Assembly: GCA_937951685.1 (NCBI GenBank)
Contig: CALFBG010000114.1
Coordinates: forward strand, 1-47,730
Direction of reading: 5' to 3'
From: an uncultured Saprospiraceae bacterium
GTDB taxonomy: Bacteria; Bacteroidota; Bacteroidia; Chitinophagales; Saprospiraceae
DNA length: 47,730 bases
Shown: in pieces, positions 18,863-27,137 of the stretch
Numbering within the stretch: the stretch's first letter is position 1
Layout: every line of letters starts with the position of its first letter
The notes under the pieces: model-generated
Seen by the model: only the letters and a program-made list of their open reading frames with translations
What the model was told of the DNA's origin: nothing
The model's database searches: none
Position numbers and translations under genes: made by a program

Positions 18863-19360
18863 CTATTGACCACCAGCGTTTAATGGACTATTTTGATTAC
18901 CACAAATCGGCGGACAAATCACACTAAGGTCATAAGTCTTGTCATTCTTACTGTAGTCAAACATATTGTCACCATTGCTATCCACACCAACCACAATTAT
19001 TTTCAACTCCTGCGTTTTTTGATCCGTCGGTTTTAAGCCTAAGTATAAGCGAATACTGTCGACGCCTTTTTCGTTGAGAATAGCCATGAAATCTGCCTTG
19101 GGCAAAGTAAAAGCGTTCGGTTTTGCATTCGCAGCGTTTGCCCACCAAGCAGCATGATCTTCTCGCCAGTCGTGTGCCCATTGTACTGCTGTCGCAGAAT
19201 CAATCGGAGTAGCGAGAATTCCTGGAGATTGATTTACCGGTAATGCAGTAGGTGCTTTTTCATTTTCAGTAGCGGTACTTTGGCTTTCTTGTGGCGAACA
19301 AGCGTAAATCAATATGCTAAAAAACAACAAGCATATTGTTTGAGAAATTGATGTTTTCAT
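18863..19360 (-). CDS. Putative lipoprotein of unknown function, 165 aa
   Basis: I chose the ATG at 19360 because it gives a proper lipoprotein signal peptide (MKTSISQTICLLFF...IYAC, lipid on the Cys). A longer frame starting at 19411 adds 17 residues that spoil it. After a Ser/Thr/Glu-rich linker the mature part has no motif I recognise. It contains EKGVDSIRLYLGL, an acidic DSNGDNMFDYS segment that could bind calcium, and two Cys near the end (CPPICG). Small Bacteroidota lipoproteins with a 'DSxGxN...CPP.C' ending are common and uncharacterised. An inverted repeat lies about 70 bp upstream of the start. Confidence 0.75.
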   Translation of the reverse strand: MKTSISQTICLLFFSILIYACSPQESQSTATENEKAPTALPVNQSPGILATPIDSATAVQWAHDWREDHAAWWANAANAKPNAFTLPKADFMAILNEKGVDSIRLYLGLKPTDQKTQELKIIVVGVDSNGDNMFDYSKNDKTYDLSVICPPICGNQNSPLNAGGQ

Positions 19361-19738
19361 TTTTGCTAATTTAGGGTTAAAAAAAATAATACGTAAGTTA
19401 CAATGATACAAAAATTAAAGTATAATTCTTAATCTTGTGACATAGGTAGCACAAGATTAAAACTAACTTTGGCAGTTGAATTTGATCGAAAAGTGGGGGC
19501 TAGGGAAGAGAATTTTTTTGGTAATAGAACTTAACGCCCATTACAACCTACAATTATTCCCGAGTGGTAAGGTTAAAGTATTGTACTGCTGCATGGTCAC
19601 TTTTTTTAGCCTTTTTTAGCGATAGCAAAATAAAATTTGAGTGGATTCTATTTTTTTAAAAGGAGCACCCAAGGTGATTTATGTTTATTGATGTACACCA
19701 TTTCTTTAGGAAAATCTCATTTGTCGAAGGACTGATAT
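19361..19738. other. Gene-free 378-bp spacer
   Basis: No credible frame is present. The notable element is the inverted repeat at 19429-19460. The rest is AT-rich, and the T tract near 19650 could be part of a weak 3' end for the upstream DUF333-like gene. Confidence 0.45.
19429..19460. promoter_or_regulatory. 11-bp inverted repeat upstream of the lipoprotein gene
   Basis: TTAATCTTGTG at 19429-19439 and CACAAGATTAA at 19450-19460 are exact reverse complements with a 10-nt spacer. The site lies 69 bp upstream of the lipoprotein start, where a dimeric regulator could bind around the promoter. A leader hairpin is the alternative. Confidence 0.5.
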
Positions 19739-20146
19739 TTAACGAATGCGGCGAGTAGGTCTTTTCCTTAAAATAAAGAGAAGCGCCAAAAGAAAAATAA
19801 TCACAGCTGCAATCATCCAAAGACTTGGTCCCGCAAAACTTTGCTTCCGACAAGTTGCTTGTCCCGCCACACCGTCCGGAAGATAAGCAACTAAACCGTC
19901 ACAACATTTATCAGTGTCCCATACATATGTGCCTTCCGGAATGCAATAGTCTTTGCTGAACCATTGTTTCCCACAGTGCTGTTCGTTGAACGCAGTGAGT
20001 AGACAGCGGGTACTATCTGGAAAAACGCAATCGTCTCCATCAACCACATATCCGCGTTGGATGCAATGCTTATACACGGGATTAATTGCAGCTTGTGTCC
20101 ATTGGCAGCAGCAAGAAAAAAGTAGTAAAAGCAGGAATTGTTTCAT
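19739..20146 (-). CDS. DUF333-like Cys-rich secreted protein with C-terminal membrane anchor
   Basis: The 135-residue product has a signal peptide (MKQFLLLLLFSCCC...TQA, about 1-19). The Cys-rich segment (about 20-65) matches the DUF333 pattern: NPVYKHCIQRG, then DGDDCVFPDSTRC, then FNEQHCGKQWF. A second Cys cluster follows (KDYCIPEG, DKCCDGL, ATC). It ends with one helix (about 105-125) and a strongly basic tail (RKRPTRRIR), so it should be anchored with the Cys-rich part outside the cytoplasm. DUF333 is sometimes labelled 'putative hemolysin' without direct proof. The paired cysteines suggest disulfides. Confidence 0.68.
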   Translation of the reverse strand: MKQFLLLLLFSCCCQWTQAAINPVYKHCIQRGYVVDGDDCVFPDSTRCLLTAFNEQHCGKQWFSKDYCIPEGTYVWDTDKCCDGLVAYLPDGVAGQATCRKQSFAGPSLWMIAAVIIFLLALLFILRKRPTRRIR

Positions 20147-20385
20147 GAACTATAGTAAATTTGAAGGCTTGCTTGCTCGATGATCTTGCGTGAAATTTTA
20201 GCATTGTAAATGCTTTCCAATCATTACTTGGCAATACGATGGGAAAAGTGTTGTAGGCAATTTTAGCATAAAGCGACAAGATAACAAAAGTGTAGGGAGG
20301 CTACAATTTTAGTGGATTGTTTTTTCGCTTTCAAGTCTTAGTACTTAGTTTTCGTAATTAGCAAAATATAAAATGTTGATAGCAG

Positions 20386-20901
20386 ATGGATTTACGAACT
20401 GAAATTTTAAAAGAACACTCAAAAAAGCAAGCGGTACGATTAGCGGATTTTATTGGTGAAAATCCGACTCGATTTGCCAATTTGATGGAATTGTTTCTAC
20501 GAGATAATTTAATCGTTTGCCAACGCTCATCTTGGGTCGTGATTCATTGTGTGCAGCAATACCCGAGCTTGATTTTTCCTTACTTAGAAGAAATGATCGA
20601 CAATTTGGAGCGAGAAGTTCATAGTGCCGTTAAAAGAAATACGGTTAGAATTTTTCAAGACATTGTCTTACCAGAAGAATTGCTAGGAAAAGCAGTCGAT
20701 ATTTGTTTTCGCCTGCTCGACGATCCACAGGAAGCGATTGCCGTACGTGTTTTTAGTATGCAAGTACTTTACAATGCCTGCTTGCGAGAGCCTGACCTCA
20801 AAGACGAATTGAGCATTACAATCGAATCTCACCTTGAGTTTGGTTCTTCGGGTTTTATGAACAGAGGTAAAAAAATATTGAAGGCACTACAAAAACTGTA
20901 A
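20386..20901 (+). CDS. HEAT-like helical repeat protein, 171 aa
   Basis: An all-helical soluble protein without signal peptide. Repeating amphipathic helix pairs (for example VKRNTVRIFQDIVLPEELLG and AIAVRVFSMQVLYNACLREP) give the look of a HEAT or armadillo array of about four repeats. No catalytic motif is visible, so a protein-protein scaffold is the likely role. It is divergent from the DUF333-like gene and converges on the glycosyltransferase operon, with 42 bp between stop codons. Similar short HEAT-like proteins occur in Bacteroidota genomes without known function. Confidence 0.72.
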   Translation: MDLRTEILKEHSKKQAVRLADFIGENPTRFANLMELFLRDNLIVCQRSSWVVIHCVQQYPSLIFPYLEEMIDNLEREVHSAVKRNTVRIFQDIVLPEELLGKAVDICFRLLDDPQEAIAVRVFSMQVLYNACLREPDLKDELSITIESHLEFGSSGFMNRGKKILKALQKL

Positions 20902-20943
20902 GACAATTTTTAGCGTTGAGACTTGCAGTCAAAAAACAAGCTT

Positions 20944-22263
20944 TTAGAAACCATTTGCCCGCGCTTGATCACTGGATTTAACAGGATTCCACGGATCATC
21001 GTAAGATTTGCGTTGAAAGAATTCCTGAAAATAAGCGCGCGTTCGTACAATCCGTAAAAATAAACCGGTGTACAAAGTCATAAAAGGAACGTAAGGTAGT
21101 AAACTCATTTCTTCCTCTTTGCGTTCGGATAATAAATAGACACTTAACATTTGTGCATATCCAACTACGATGTACAGCGTAATATTCATCGGAATGACAA
21201 ATAGCAAAGAACCGAGGTAATTAAAAATTAGGTCAATGAAATAGAACCACCAAGCAAAATTGAGAACGACATTATAAAAGACATTTTCAAACAGTGCGAA
21301 AAAATCAGACCACTTGAAATTTCCCTGCGGGGTAAAAACATCGTTGTGTTTACGCAGTCTAAACCGAACAATAGATTTACTCCAACGAAGGCGTTGTTTC
21401 GCTAAGATTTTAAACTTATTCGGTGCACTCGTAAGGCAAACCGCTTTGTGTTCAAAATAAATTCGATAACCCGACTTTCGGAGTTTGACGGTAATATCTC
21501 CATCTAATCCCGGACCAATATCCCAGCCTCCAATGCCATCGGTTGCTTCTTTTCGAAAGGCACCAAAAGCCCCAGAAATAATTTTGTAAATCCCGAGGGT
21601 AGAAGTAACGACTCGCCCCACGGAAATGGTTTTTAAATATTCGATCGCTTGTAAGCGCGTACACAATCCTTCTTTGTAGTTTCTAACTTTTACGTTGCCC
21701 CCGACCGCACCAATTTTAGGGTCGAGGAAAAAAGGAACCAAGATGTTTTCAATGGCGTCGCGATCAAAAGAACAATCGGCATCAAGGTGTACGATGTATT
21801 CTCCCCGAGAAAATCGGAGTGCTAAATTTGCTGCCGATGCTTTCCCTCCCCGCATCTCATTCCGCAAAAATAAAGTAATCATCCCATTGCGTTCTAAGCT
21901 TCTCCCGATGATGGGCGTTTGATCGTCAGAACCATCATCCACGATAATCAATTCACAGTTTTGGTAAGTTTGTTCGTTGAGGGACTTTACTAATTTATAA
22001 ATATGCTTTCCTTCGTTTTTTCCAGGGACAATAATGGAAACCAAAGGGTTGGCCGTTCGCAAGGCTTGCTTCGCTAATTCCCATTTTCGCTTGCGTTTTT
22101 TGGCATTGAGCGCGAAGTAAAGAATAACGACAAAATCAACGACAACGTAGCGGAAAAATTCGAAAATTACAAAGTGCCAAAAGATTCGAATGAACTTTGG
22201 CAAGCCAGCGTAATACCAATAATAGAGGTACTCCGGTAATATGTTTTCCCAGATCGAATTCAA
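20944..22263 (-). CDS. Membrane processive glycosyltransferase family 2 (PgaC/BcsA-like polysaccharide synthase)
   Basis: This 439-residue inner-membrane synthase begins with a membrane-associated segment (about 15-50), then a GT-A catalytic domain. Visible motifs are SIIVPGKNEG, VDDGSDD (about 106-112), HLDADCSF (about 158-165), GLDGDITVKL and the processive QRLRW motif (about 288-292). Three or four C-terminal helices (about 320-420) would form the translocation channel. The organisation matches poly-N-acetylglucosamine, hyaluronan and related beta-glycan synthases; the sugar cannot be read from the sequence. It is the last gene of a four-gene operon and overlaps the TackOD1 gene by 4 bp, so the two proteins are probably made in a fixed ratio and may interact. 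Confidence 0.92.
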   Translation of the reverse strand: MNSIWENILPEYLYYWYYAGLPKFIRIFWHFVIFEFFRYVVVDFVVILYFALNAKKRKRKWELAKQALRTANPLVSIIVPGKNEGKHIYKLVKSLNEQTYQNCELIIVDDGSDDQTPIIGRSLERNGMITLFLRNEMRGGKASAANLALRFSRGEYIVHLDADCSFDRDAIENILVPFFLDPKIGAVGGNVKVRNYKEGLCTRLQAIEYLKTISVGRVVTSTLGIYKIISGAFGAFRKEATDGIGGWDIGPGLDGDITVKLRKSGYRIYFEHKAVCLTSAPNKFKILAKQRLRWSKSIVRFRLRKHNDVFTPQGNFKWSDFFALFENVFYNVVLNFAWWFYFIDLIFNYLGSLLFVIPMNITLYIVVGYAQMLSVYLLSERKEEEMSLLPYVPFMTLYTGLFLRIVRTRAYFQEFFQRKSYDDPWNPVKSSDQARANGF

Positions 22264-23639
22264 AAGATAGGGATTTGGCTATCTGGACTAATATCTTGAA
22301 TTTGAATAGATAAAAAATTATCATCCATGTCGATATTGTGCGATAGTAATTTGTGAATATTGTATTGCATCATCTCCTGCATCGCGTTGGCATCTGCTTC
22401 AGAAATCTCGGGTAATAGAAAAACGTATTTCCATAAGTTTTTCGAAGAGAGGACGTCGATTGAGCGTAAGTAATGATGTAAAATTAGTAATAGTTCTCGA
22501 TTGACTTTTTGTTGGGTATCCGGATCTAAATTCCGAAAGGCTGCTTCTTGAATGTGGATCACGCCCATTTTGCTACGTCCTTTCTGTAATTTTGATTTTT
22601 CTTTTTCGTAGTTGAAGACGATCTCTAAATTTGTCCAATTGACAATGCGATGATCACCCGTTAGTGGAAGCGTCGACTCATCTAGTTTTACCAGACCATT
22701 CAGTGCTAGGTCTTTGCCAGCAGCAGTGATTTCGTAGGACATTACCGTTTGGGTGCGTAAAATTTCTAAAGTATTTTCTGTGCCACAATCTACACAAAGC
22801 GCCTTCATATTCAAATCTTGGGTTCGGTGATCACAGGATTGGCAATGAAAAATTTCAGAAGGTTTATCGTAGTCAATGCCGATATGTCTTAAGGTCTTAT
22901 CACACTTCGGGCAATGTAAATTTTCACCGTCTAAGTAATCCGAAACGGGGGCAACGTTGGCACAACGAAAATGATGGATAATGTCAACCACTTCTAAATC
23001 AATAGACTGACATTTTGGGCAAGCTTCTCTAAAGTTGAGGTAGCTGCCGTGGCAATTGGAGCAAAGGTTTATCTTGTCGACCAATAGCGTTTTTAAAAAG
23101 CCTTGTTGGGTTGCCTGAAGTAACAAGTCAAAAACTTTGTAAGACTCGTTGTCTTCGATGAGACTATTCAAATAAGGATAGGCGTAAGCAATTTTCACCT
23201 TTCTCGTTCGGGTTGGATGCAAAGTCGTGTTGCGTGTATAAAGATACTGCAAGGTCTTGAGTAACAACTTTGTGTGGTAGTCTTGATTTTGTTGAAAAAC
23301 GCCAACGTCCCGAGAAAGAATATTGATGCGAAATGCCTTTTCAATAATTTTTTCGATTGGATTTTCATCGAGTACGCCATCCGTTTGCTGAATGATGTAA
23401 TCGTCGTGAACGCGGTCATTAAGGAAAATAGGTTTGAGGTAAATCCGCTTATCATTCATGTGGCGGAGTTTATGGAGAATGTGTAGCACGCTTTGAGCGC
23501 TCTCACAGTTTAGGACAATAGCTTCCGCATGCAATACTTGCTCATCTTCGAGCTCGCACGCATCATCAATCCAAAAGAAGTTCATACTCTGATTCGAGAA
23601 TTCTACTTTCGGAATATAGCCTCCGTCTATTCCGTCCAT
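22260..23639 (-). CDS. Receiver-like / TackOD1 zinc-ribbon / degenerate GGDEF-like protein
   Basis: The cytoplasmic 459-residue protein has three parts. Residues about 25-120 look like a degenerate receiver fold (AEAIVLNCESAQSV..., then TDGVLDENPIEKIIEKAF). Residues about 130-295 match the TackOD1 output domain. Zinc-ribbon pairs CSNC and CPKC (about 192-212) come first, then IIHHFRCA (about 225), HCPKCDKTLRHIGIDYDKPS (about 240) and CQSC (about 264), with an extra CVDC (about 281). Residues about 330-445 follow the GGDEF pattern (MGVIHIQEAAFRNLDPDTQQ, then LLLILHHYLRSIDVL, then KYVFLLPE), but the GGDEF loop itself is replaced by SSKNLWKYVF. It should therefore not make c-di-GMP but could bind a ligand or a partner. 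TackOD1 is a zinc-binding output domain predicted from archaea and bacteria. The gene sits between the adaptor and synthase genes, which suggests a regulatory subunit. Confidence 0.72.
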   Translation of the reverse strand: MDGIDGGYIPKVEFSNQSMNFFWIDDACELEDEQVLHAEAIVLNCESAQSVLHILHKLRHMNDKRIYLKPIFLNDRVHDDYIIQQTDGVLDENPIEKIIEKAFRINILSRDVGVFQQNQDYHTKLLLKTLQYLYTRNTTLHPTRTRKVKIAYAYPYLNSLIEDNESYKVFDLLLQATQQGFLKTLLVDKINLCSNCHGSYLNFREACPKCQSIDLEVVDIIHHFRCANVAPVSDYLDGENLHCPKCDKTLRHIGIDYDKPSEIFHCQSCDHRTQDLNMKALCVDCGTENTLEILRTQTVMSYEITAAGKDLALNGLVKLDESTLPLTGDHRIVNWTNLEIVFNYEKEKSKLQKGRSKMGVIHIQEAAFRNLDPDTQQKVNRELLLILHHYLRSIDVLSSKNLWKYVFLLPEISEADANAMQEMMQYNIHKLLSHNIDMDDNFLSIQIQDISPDSQIPIF

Positions 23640-23668
23640 GATGGTATTTCTATTTTTTAAACAAAACC

Positions 23669-24721
23669 TTACAAGGTAAATGTAAAGCGGTGTTTTACAA
23701 CTTCAACGTTCATTTTATAAAATTTCAACCATTGATTAATTTCGTCATCTACAATTGGAATAATTTCTACCACAACATTCCGTTCGACCGGTTCGTACTT
23801 TTTTTGAAATTCTACGGGAACCGTATACGTAGAGATGTAGAAGTTTTTAATTTGACCGGTGCTTTGGCTACCATCCGGAAAATGAATGACGACTCGATCT
23901 CCACGGGATAAATTACTGACCTCATCCGTATTGAAAAATGCCTTGATGGAAATTTCTGAAATTTGGTGGATCGTCATTACATCTTGTTTCTCGTAGCAAA
24001 CTTCATTTTTATTAATATTGATTTGTCCAATCACACCAGAGATGGGCGCGGTATACGCCAAAATTGCATTGATGTGTTTGATCTTTCTGATCTCCGTAGA
24101 ACGGATATTCCTTTCTTGTTTTCTCAGTTCATTCAAATGTTTTCTCAGATATAGAATTTCTTTTTTGATACGCCCTTGTGCAGATTTTAAATCAATGACG
24201 CTTTCCTCCATTGCGCTGAGGTGTCGCTCTCGATTGTCTACGCCAAGAATAATCATATCTTTTTGATGTTTGATTTCTTGGGTTTTAAAATCCAGTTGTT
24301 CTTGCGTTCTGCTGTGTTCAATTTTCTTAAGGGCAATTTGTTTTTTAGTATTTAATTTATCTCTTACGAGCCAATCAATTGGATCGTCTACGTTAATCAT
24401 TGCTGTCGTTTCTTCGTCAGAAGCATCGTGTCGATAGAGGAACAAAGTATCCCCAACGACAACGGAGTCTCCCTCGGAAACTTGTAAAGACAAGACCCGA
24501 ATATCGTCAGTAAATTGAATGGCTTGTTTGGTCAATTCGATTTGACCATTACCAATAATTAAGGCGACTCCTTTGTACACCCGCTTACCGACGTAAAAGA
24601 GAAAACTGCCCAACAATAAAGCGAAAAAGAACCGTTGCCAATTAAATGTTGCTTTCTTTTTCTTCGGTTCTTTTAAGGTTTTTATTACAGAGGACTTTTT
24701 AATCAGACTAAAGTTTCTCAT
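23669..24721 (-). CDS. HlyD-like periplasmic adaptor protein
   Basis: The 350-residue membrane-fusion protein has a basic cytoplasmic N terminus (KTLKEPKKKK), one membrane helix at about 30-48, and a lipoyl-type half motif (IRVLSLQVSEGDSVVVGDTLF) at about 75-95. A long coiled coil spans about 125-220. The second lipoyl half is AYTAPISGVIGQININKNE, and a beta-barrel region (FNTDEVSNLSRGDRVVIHFPDGS) follows. This is the architecture of HlyD/EmrA adaptors and of Alg44-type periplasmic domains. There is no ABC or MFS transporter in the operon. The neighbours are a TolC-like factor (14-bp overlap) and a GT2 synthase (two genes on), so it probably bridges the synthase and the outer-membrane channel. 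Confidence 0.9.
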   Translation of the reverse strand: MRNFSLIKKSSVIKTLKEPKKKKATFNWQRFFFALLLGSFLFYVGKRVYKGVALIIGNGQIELTKQAIQFTDDIRVLSLQVSEGDSVVVGDTLFLYRHDASDEETTAMINVDDPIDWLVRDKLNTKKQIALKKIEHSRTQEQLDFKTQEIKHQKDMIILGVDNRERHLSAMEESVIDLKSAQGRIKKEILYLRKHLNELRKQERNIRSTEIRKIKHINAILAYTAPISGVIGQININKNEVCYEKQDVMTIHQISEISIKAFFNTDEVSNLSRGDRVVIHFPDGSQSTGQIKNFYISTYTVPVEFQKKYEPVERNVVVEIIPIVDDEINQWLKFYKMNVEVVKHRFTFTL

Positions 24722-26579
24722 AATTCCCCACTCCTAAGTTCTTTTTGTCTAGTGCCATTAATTGGCGAATGTCTTCAAATAAAAATAGATTTTTGTTAAC
24801 TAATTGTTTTTCGTAATTAATCCAACGCTCTAATTCATTCCGATTTTCAAATGCATGATCAGGAACTCGCGTCAATGGAATCGCTGCGGGAGAAATTGCG
24901 CCACTTAAATCTCTTATAAAAAGTGAAACATTCTCCGTTCCTCCGGACAGACTAAAAAAGCCATCCATCAAAGAACGAACTACATCTTGCATTTTTGCCT
25001 CAGCTTGATAATTACCATAAATGTTAAACCCTTCCTGATCTAAATATTTTAACCAAGCTACATCTTGATACTGCTGATCTTCTAGCAGAATATGTACGAT
25101 TTCATTCTTCTTTAAGTATTTTAAAATAAAGTTCTTATCTAAATCTTTAATCTTTGCTGGATTGAGGATTAGGTATCGATTACCAACTAACTTTTTTTCT
25201 TTTGCTTGGTAATTAACTGGTTTTAAACAACTGGTGAAAAACTCTTGGTGGCTTCTCAATTGCATTTTTAGCAAAATCAAATACATCTGTTGTTTAATTT
25301 CTAAAAGCTCATATTCTACCGCCCAAAAATTGTCAATCAGTCCCAGTAACTTGAAAGGGGTATGCGTCGTTTTGGCATCTGCGAGTAGCACTTTTTCCAT
25401 TCTAATGCGTTCCCTAATGGTAAATACTTTATGGGTGAAATTAGAATACTGCTTCAGTTTATACTGAAATTCGCCGTAGAGATTGATCAGCTCTTTTCGA
25501 TTATTAAAACGTTCGTTGAACAAGTCATCATCAATGAGTTGTTTTTCCAATGCCGCAGCTTTAGCTTTATTTTTTTTATTAAACAGAACGGGTGTTTTAA
25601 AACGTATTCCAAGAGAAGTAAATCGACTATTCGTGAAATTATTACCGATGTTGCCTTGATTTAGGTAGCCATATAGTTTAAGCTGTGTTTCGTTGTCTTT
25701 TTTGTAATTAATATCAATCTGTTCTGCTTTCAAGGCACGCATCCGTTCTTGGTAACTCGTGATTTCATTCTGTCCGAGCAAACTTTCTAAATCGACATCT
25801 ACCGGAGGTAATTTTGCTGCGTCAAGGTCGGGTAGGTTTTCCTTCCCTAGTTCGGTTTCTAAAACTTGATTATAGCTCTCACAAGCGGCGAGTAAGACAT
25901 TACTTTCTTCTAGCTTACTTTTTTCTTCGATGATGTTGGTGTATATCATCTCGTGAGAGAAGTAAAGTTCGTAGAGGAGATCAATGTGCTTCGTCAGTAG
26001 CATTTGTCGGCCTAAGAGTAACTGTTGTTTTTCTTGATTAAAGGCATAAATCAAGCAGTTATAGAGATAAGGATAATTGTCTATTTTTCTTTGAAGACTT
26101 TGTTCGAGTCGGAATAATTCTTTCTGATTATTTAGATCTTGAATATTTTTTTTGCGTTCTAGCAGACCATTCTGCAAAAGATCCCAATCTAGTCCTGCTC
26201 GAAATCGAGCATTTTCTTCAAATTCTTCAACGTTAAAATTTTGGTTGTTTTGATTGGCGACTGCCGAAAATCGCAAGCCAATCTTTTTTTTCTCAACATT
26301 GATTTTAGCATCAAATAATTGTAACTGAAGACTATCAGGAGTGTAAAAACTTTCGTCGAGGAATATTTCAAAGGCACTCTGCAAATAAACCATATCGGGC
26401 ATTTCAAGCTCCACTGGAATGTTGGGCAAATGCGCGTTGACCAATTCAATGCCCTTCTTAGCAATTTCTCGATTGATACTACTCGAATAATTATACGATT
26501 GTGCACATAAGTCTCCCAGGCTTCCCACCAACCACAGGTGGATAACAAATAAAATTACTAAGCGAGGGGAACGCGTCAT
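24708..26579 (-). CDS. TolC-like outer-membrane factor with C-terminal extension
   Basis: The 623-residue product has a signal peptide ending around LCAQ (residue 27). Residues about 50-470 show the TolC duplication: two sets of long coiled helices (for example KKNIQDLNNQKELFRLEQSLQ and KNKAKAAALEKQLIDDD) joined to strand segments (FRAGLDWDLLQNG, TSLGIRFKTPVLF). From about 480 to 623 there is an extra alpha/beta-like region (RYLILNPAKIKDLDKNF, then LFIRDLSGAISPAAIPLTRVP) that ordinary TolC proteins, at about 420-490 residues, do not have and that I do not recognise. It is the first gene of the operon and overlaps the adaptor gene by 14 bp. I infer that it forms the outer-membrane exit for the polysaccharide made by the GT2 synthase. 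Confidence 0.84.
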   Translation of the reverse strand: MTRSPRLVILFVIHLWLVGSLGDLCAQSYNYSSSINREIAKKGIELVNAHLPNIPVELEMPDMVYLQSAFEIFLDESFYTPDSLQLQLFDAKINVEKKKIGLRFSAVANQNNQNFNVEEFEENARFRAGLDWDLLQNGLLERKKNIQDLNNQKELFRLEQSLQRKIDNYPYLYNCLIYAFNQEKQQLLLGRQMLLTKHIDLLYELYFSHEMIYTNIIEEKSKLEESNVLLAACESYNQVLETELGKENLPDLDAAKLPPVDVDLESLLGQNEITSYQERMRALKAEQIDINYKKDNETQLKLYGYLNQGNIGNNFTNSRFTSLGIRFKTPVLFNKKNKAKAAALEKQLIDDDLFNERFNNRKELINLYGEFQYKLKQYSNFTHKVFTIRERIRMEKVLLADAKTTHTPFKLLGLIDNFWAVEYELLEIKQQMYLILLKMQLRSHQEFFTSCLKPVNYQAKEKKLVGNRYLILNPAKIKDLDKNFILKYLKKNEIVHILLEDQQYQDVAWLKYLDQEGFNIYGNYQAEAKMQDVVRSLMDGFFSLSGGTENVSLFIRDLSGAISPAAIPLTRVPDHAFENRNELERWINYEKQLVNKNLFLFEDIRQLMALDKKNLGVGNYEKL

Positions 26580-27137
26580 ATAAATATTTTTTAGTTATTT
26601 GTATATCAGTTATTCTTTCATTCAGATACGTGATTTTTTTGGCGTGGTGGCAGTGCACCAAATTCCAGAAAGCGTTTCGATCTGAACAAAAAACATTTTA
26701 TCCCAAGTTTGGAATAAAAGAAAGTAGCCATAGGTATTACCGTCCTGCCCGATGACTCGAAACCTCTAAAAAAATCCTGTAGATGCTTTGTAGGGTATTG
26801 AGGAGTATCGGTTTAGCACACGTAATTCAACTACTTCTTTTCACATTATGTAAAAGTCAAAAACAAGACCATTTTTAAATACGAAGCACTTAATACTCTA
26901 CAAATAAACTACTCAATGGAAATTAAGCCATTTTAACTTGGGAATAAATTGTAGCAAATAGCGAAGTGGGTGGAAATTAAAAAGGACGCGACGCAAAAGA
27001 ATAAAAGTTGTAACTTTAAGGACTTAAGCTTGCAAAGGCAAGAAATTCTTGATTTTGGGGTTAAAATTACCTCTGAGCGATAAGATTGGAGGGTTGGATA
27101 AAGCAGCTAAAAGTAGTAGTCGAATAAACTTTCAAAT
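26580..27137. other. Gene-free 558-bp divergent regulatory region
   Basis: This region separates the minus-strand polysaccharide operon from the plus-strand TRAP binding-protein gene and must contain both promoters. I see no coding frame, no strong hairpin and no clean TTTG-N19-TAnnTTTG pair in either direction. Confidence 0.5.

Noticed and set aside
24708..24721. Overlap of the outer-membrane-factor and adaptor genes as a possible frameshift or fusion
   Set aside because: Both frames have proper starts, stops and domains; a 14-bp overlap is normal for a tight operon.
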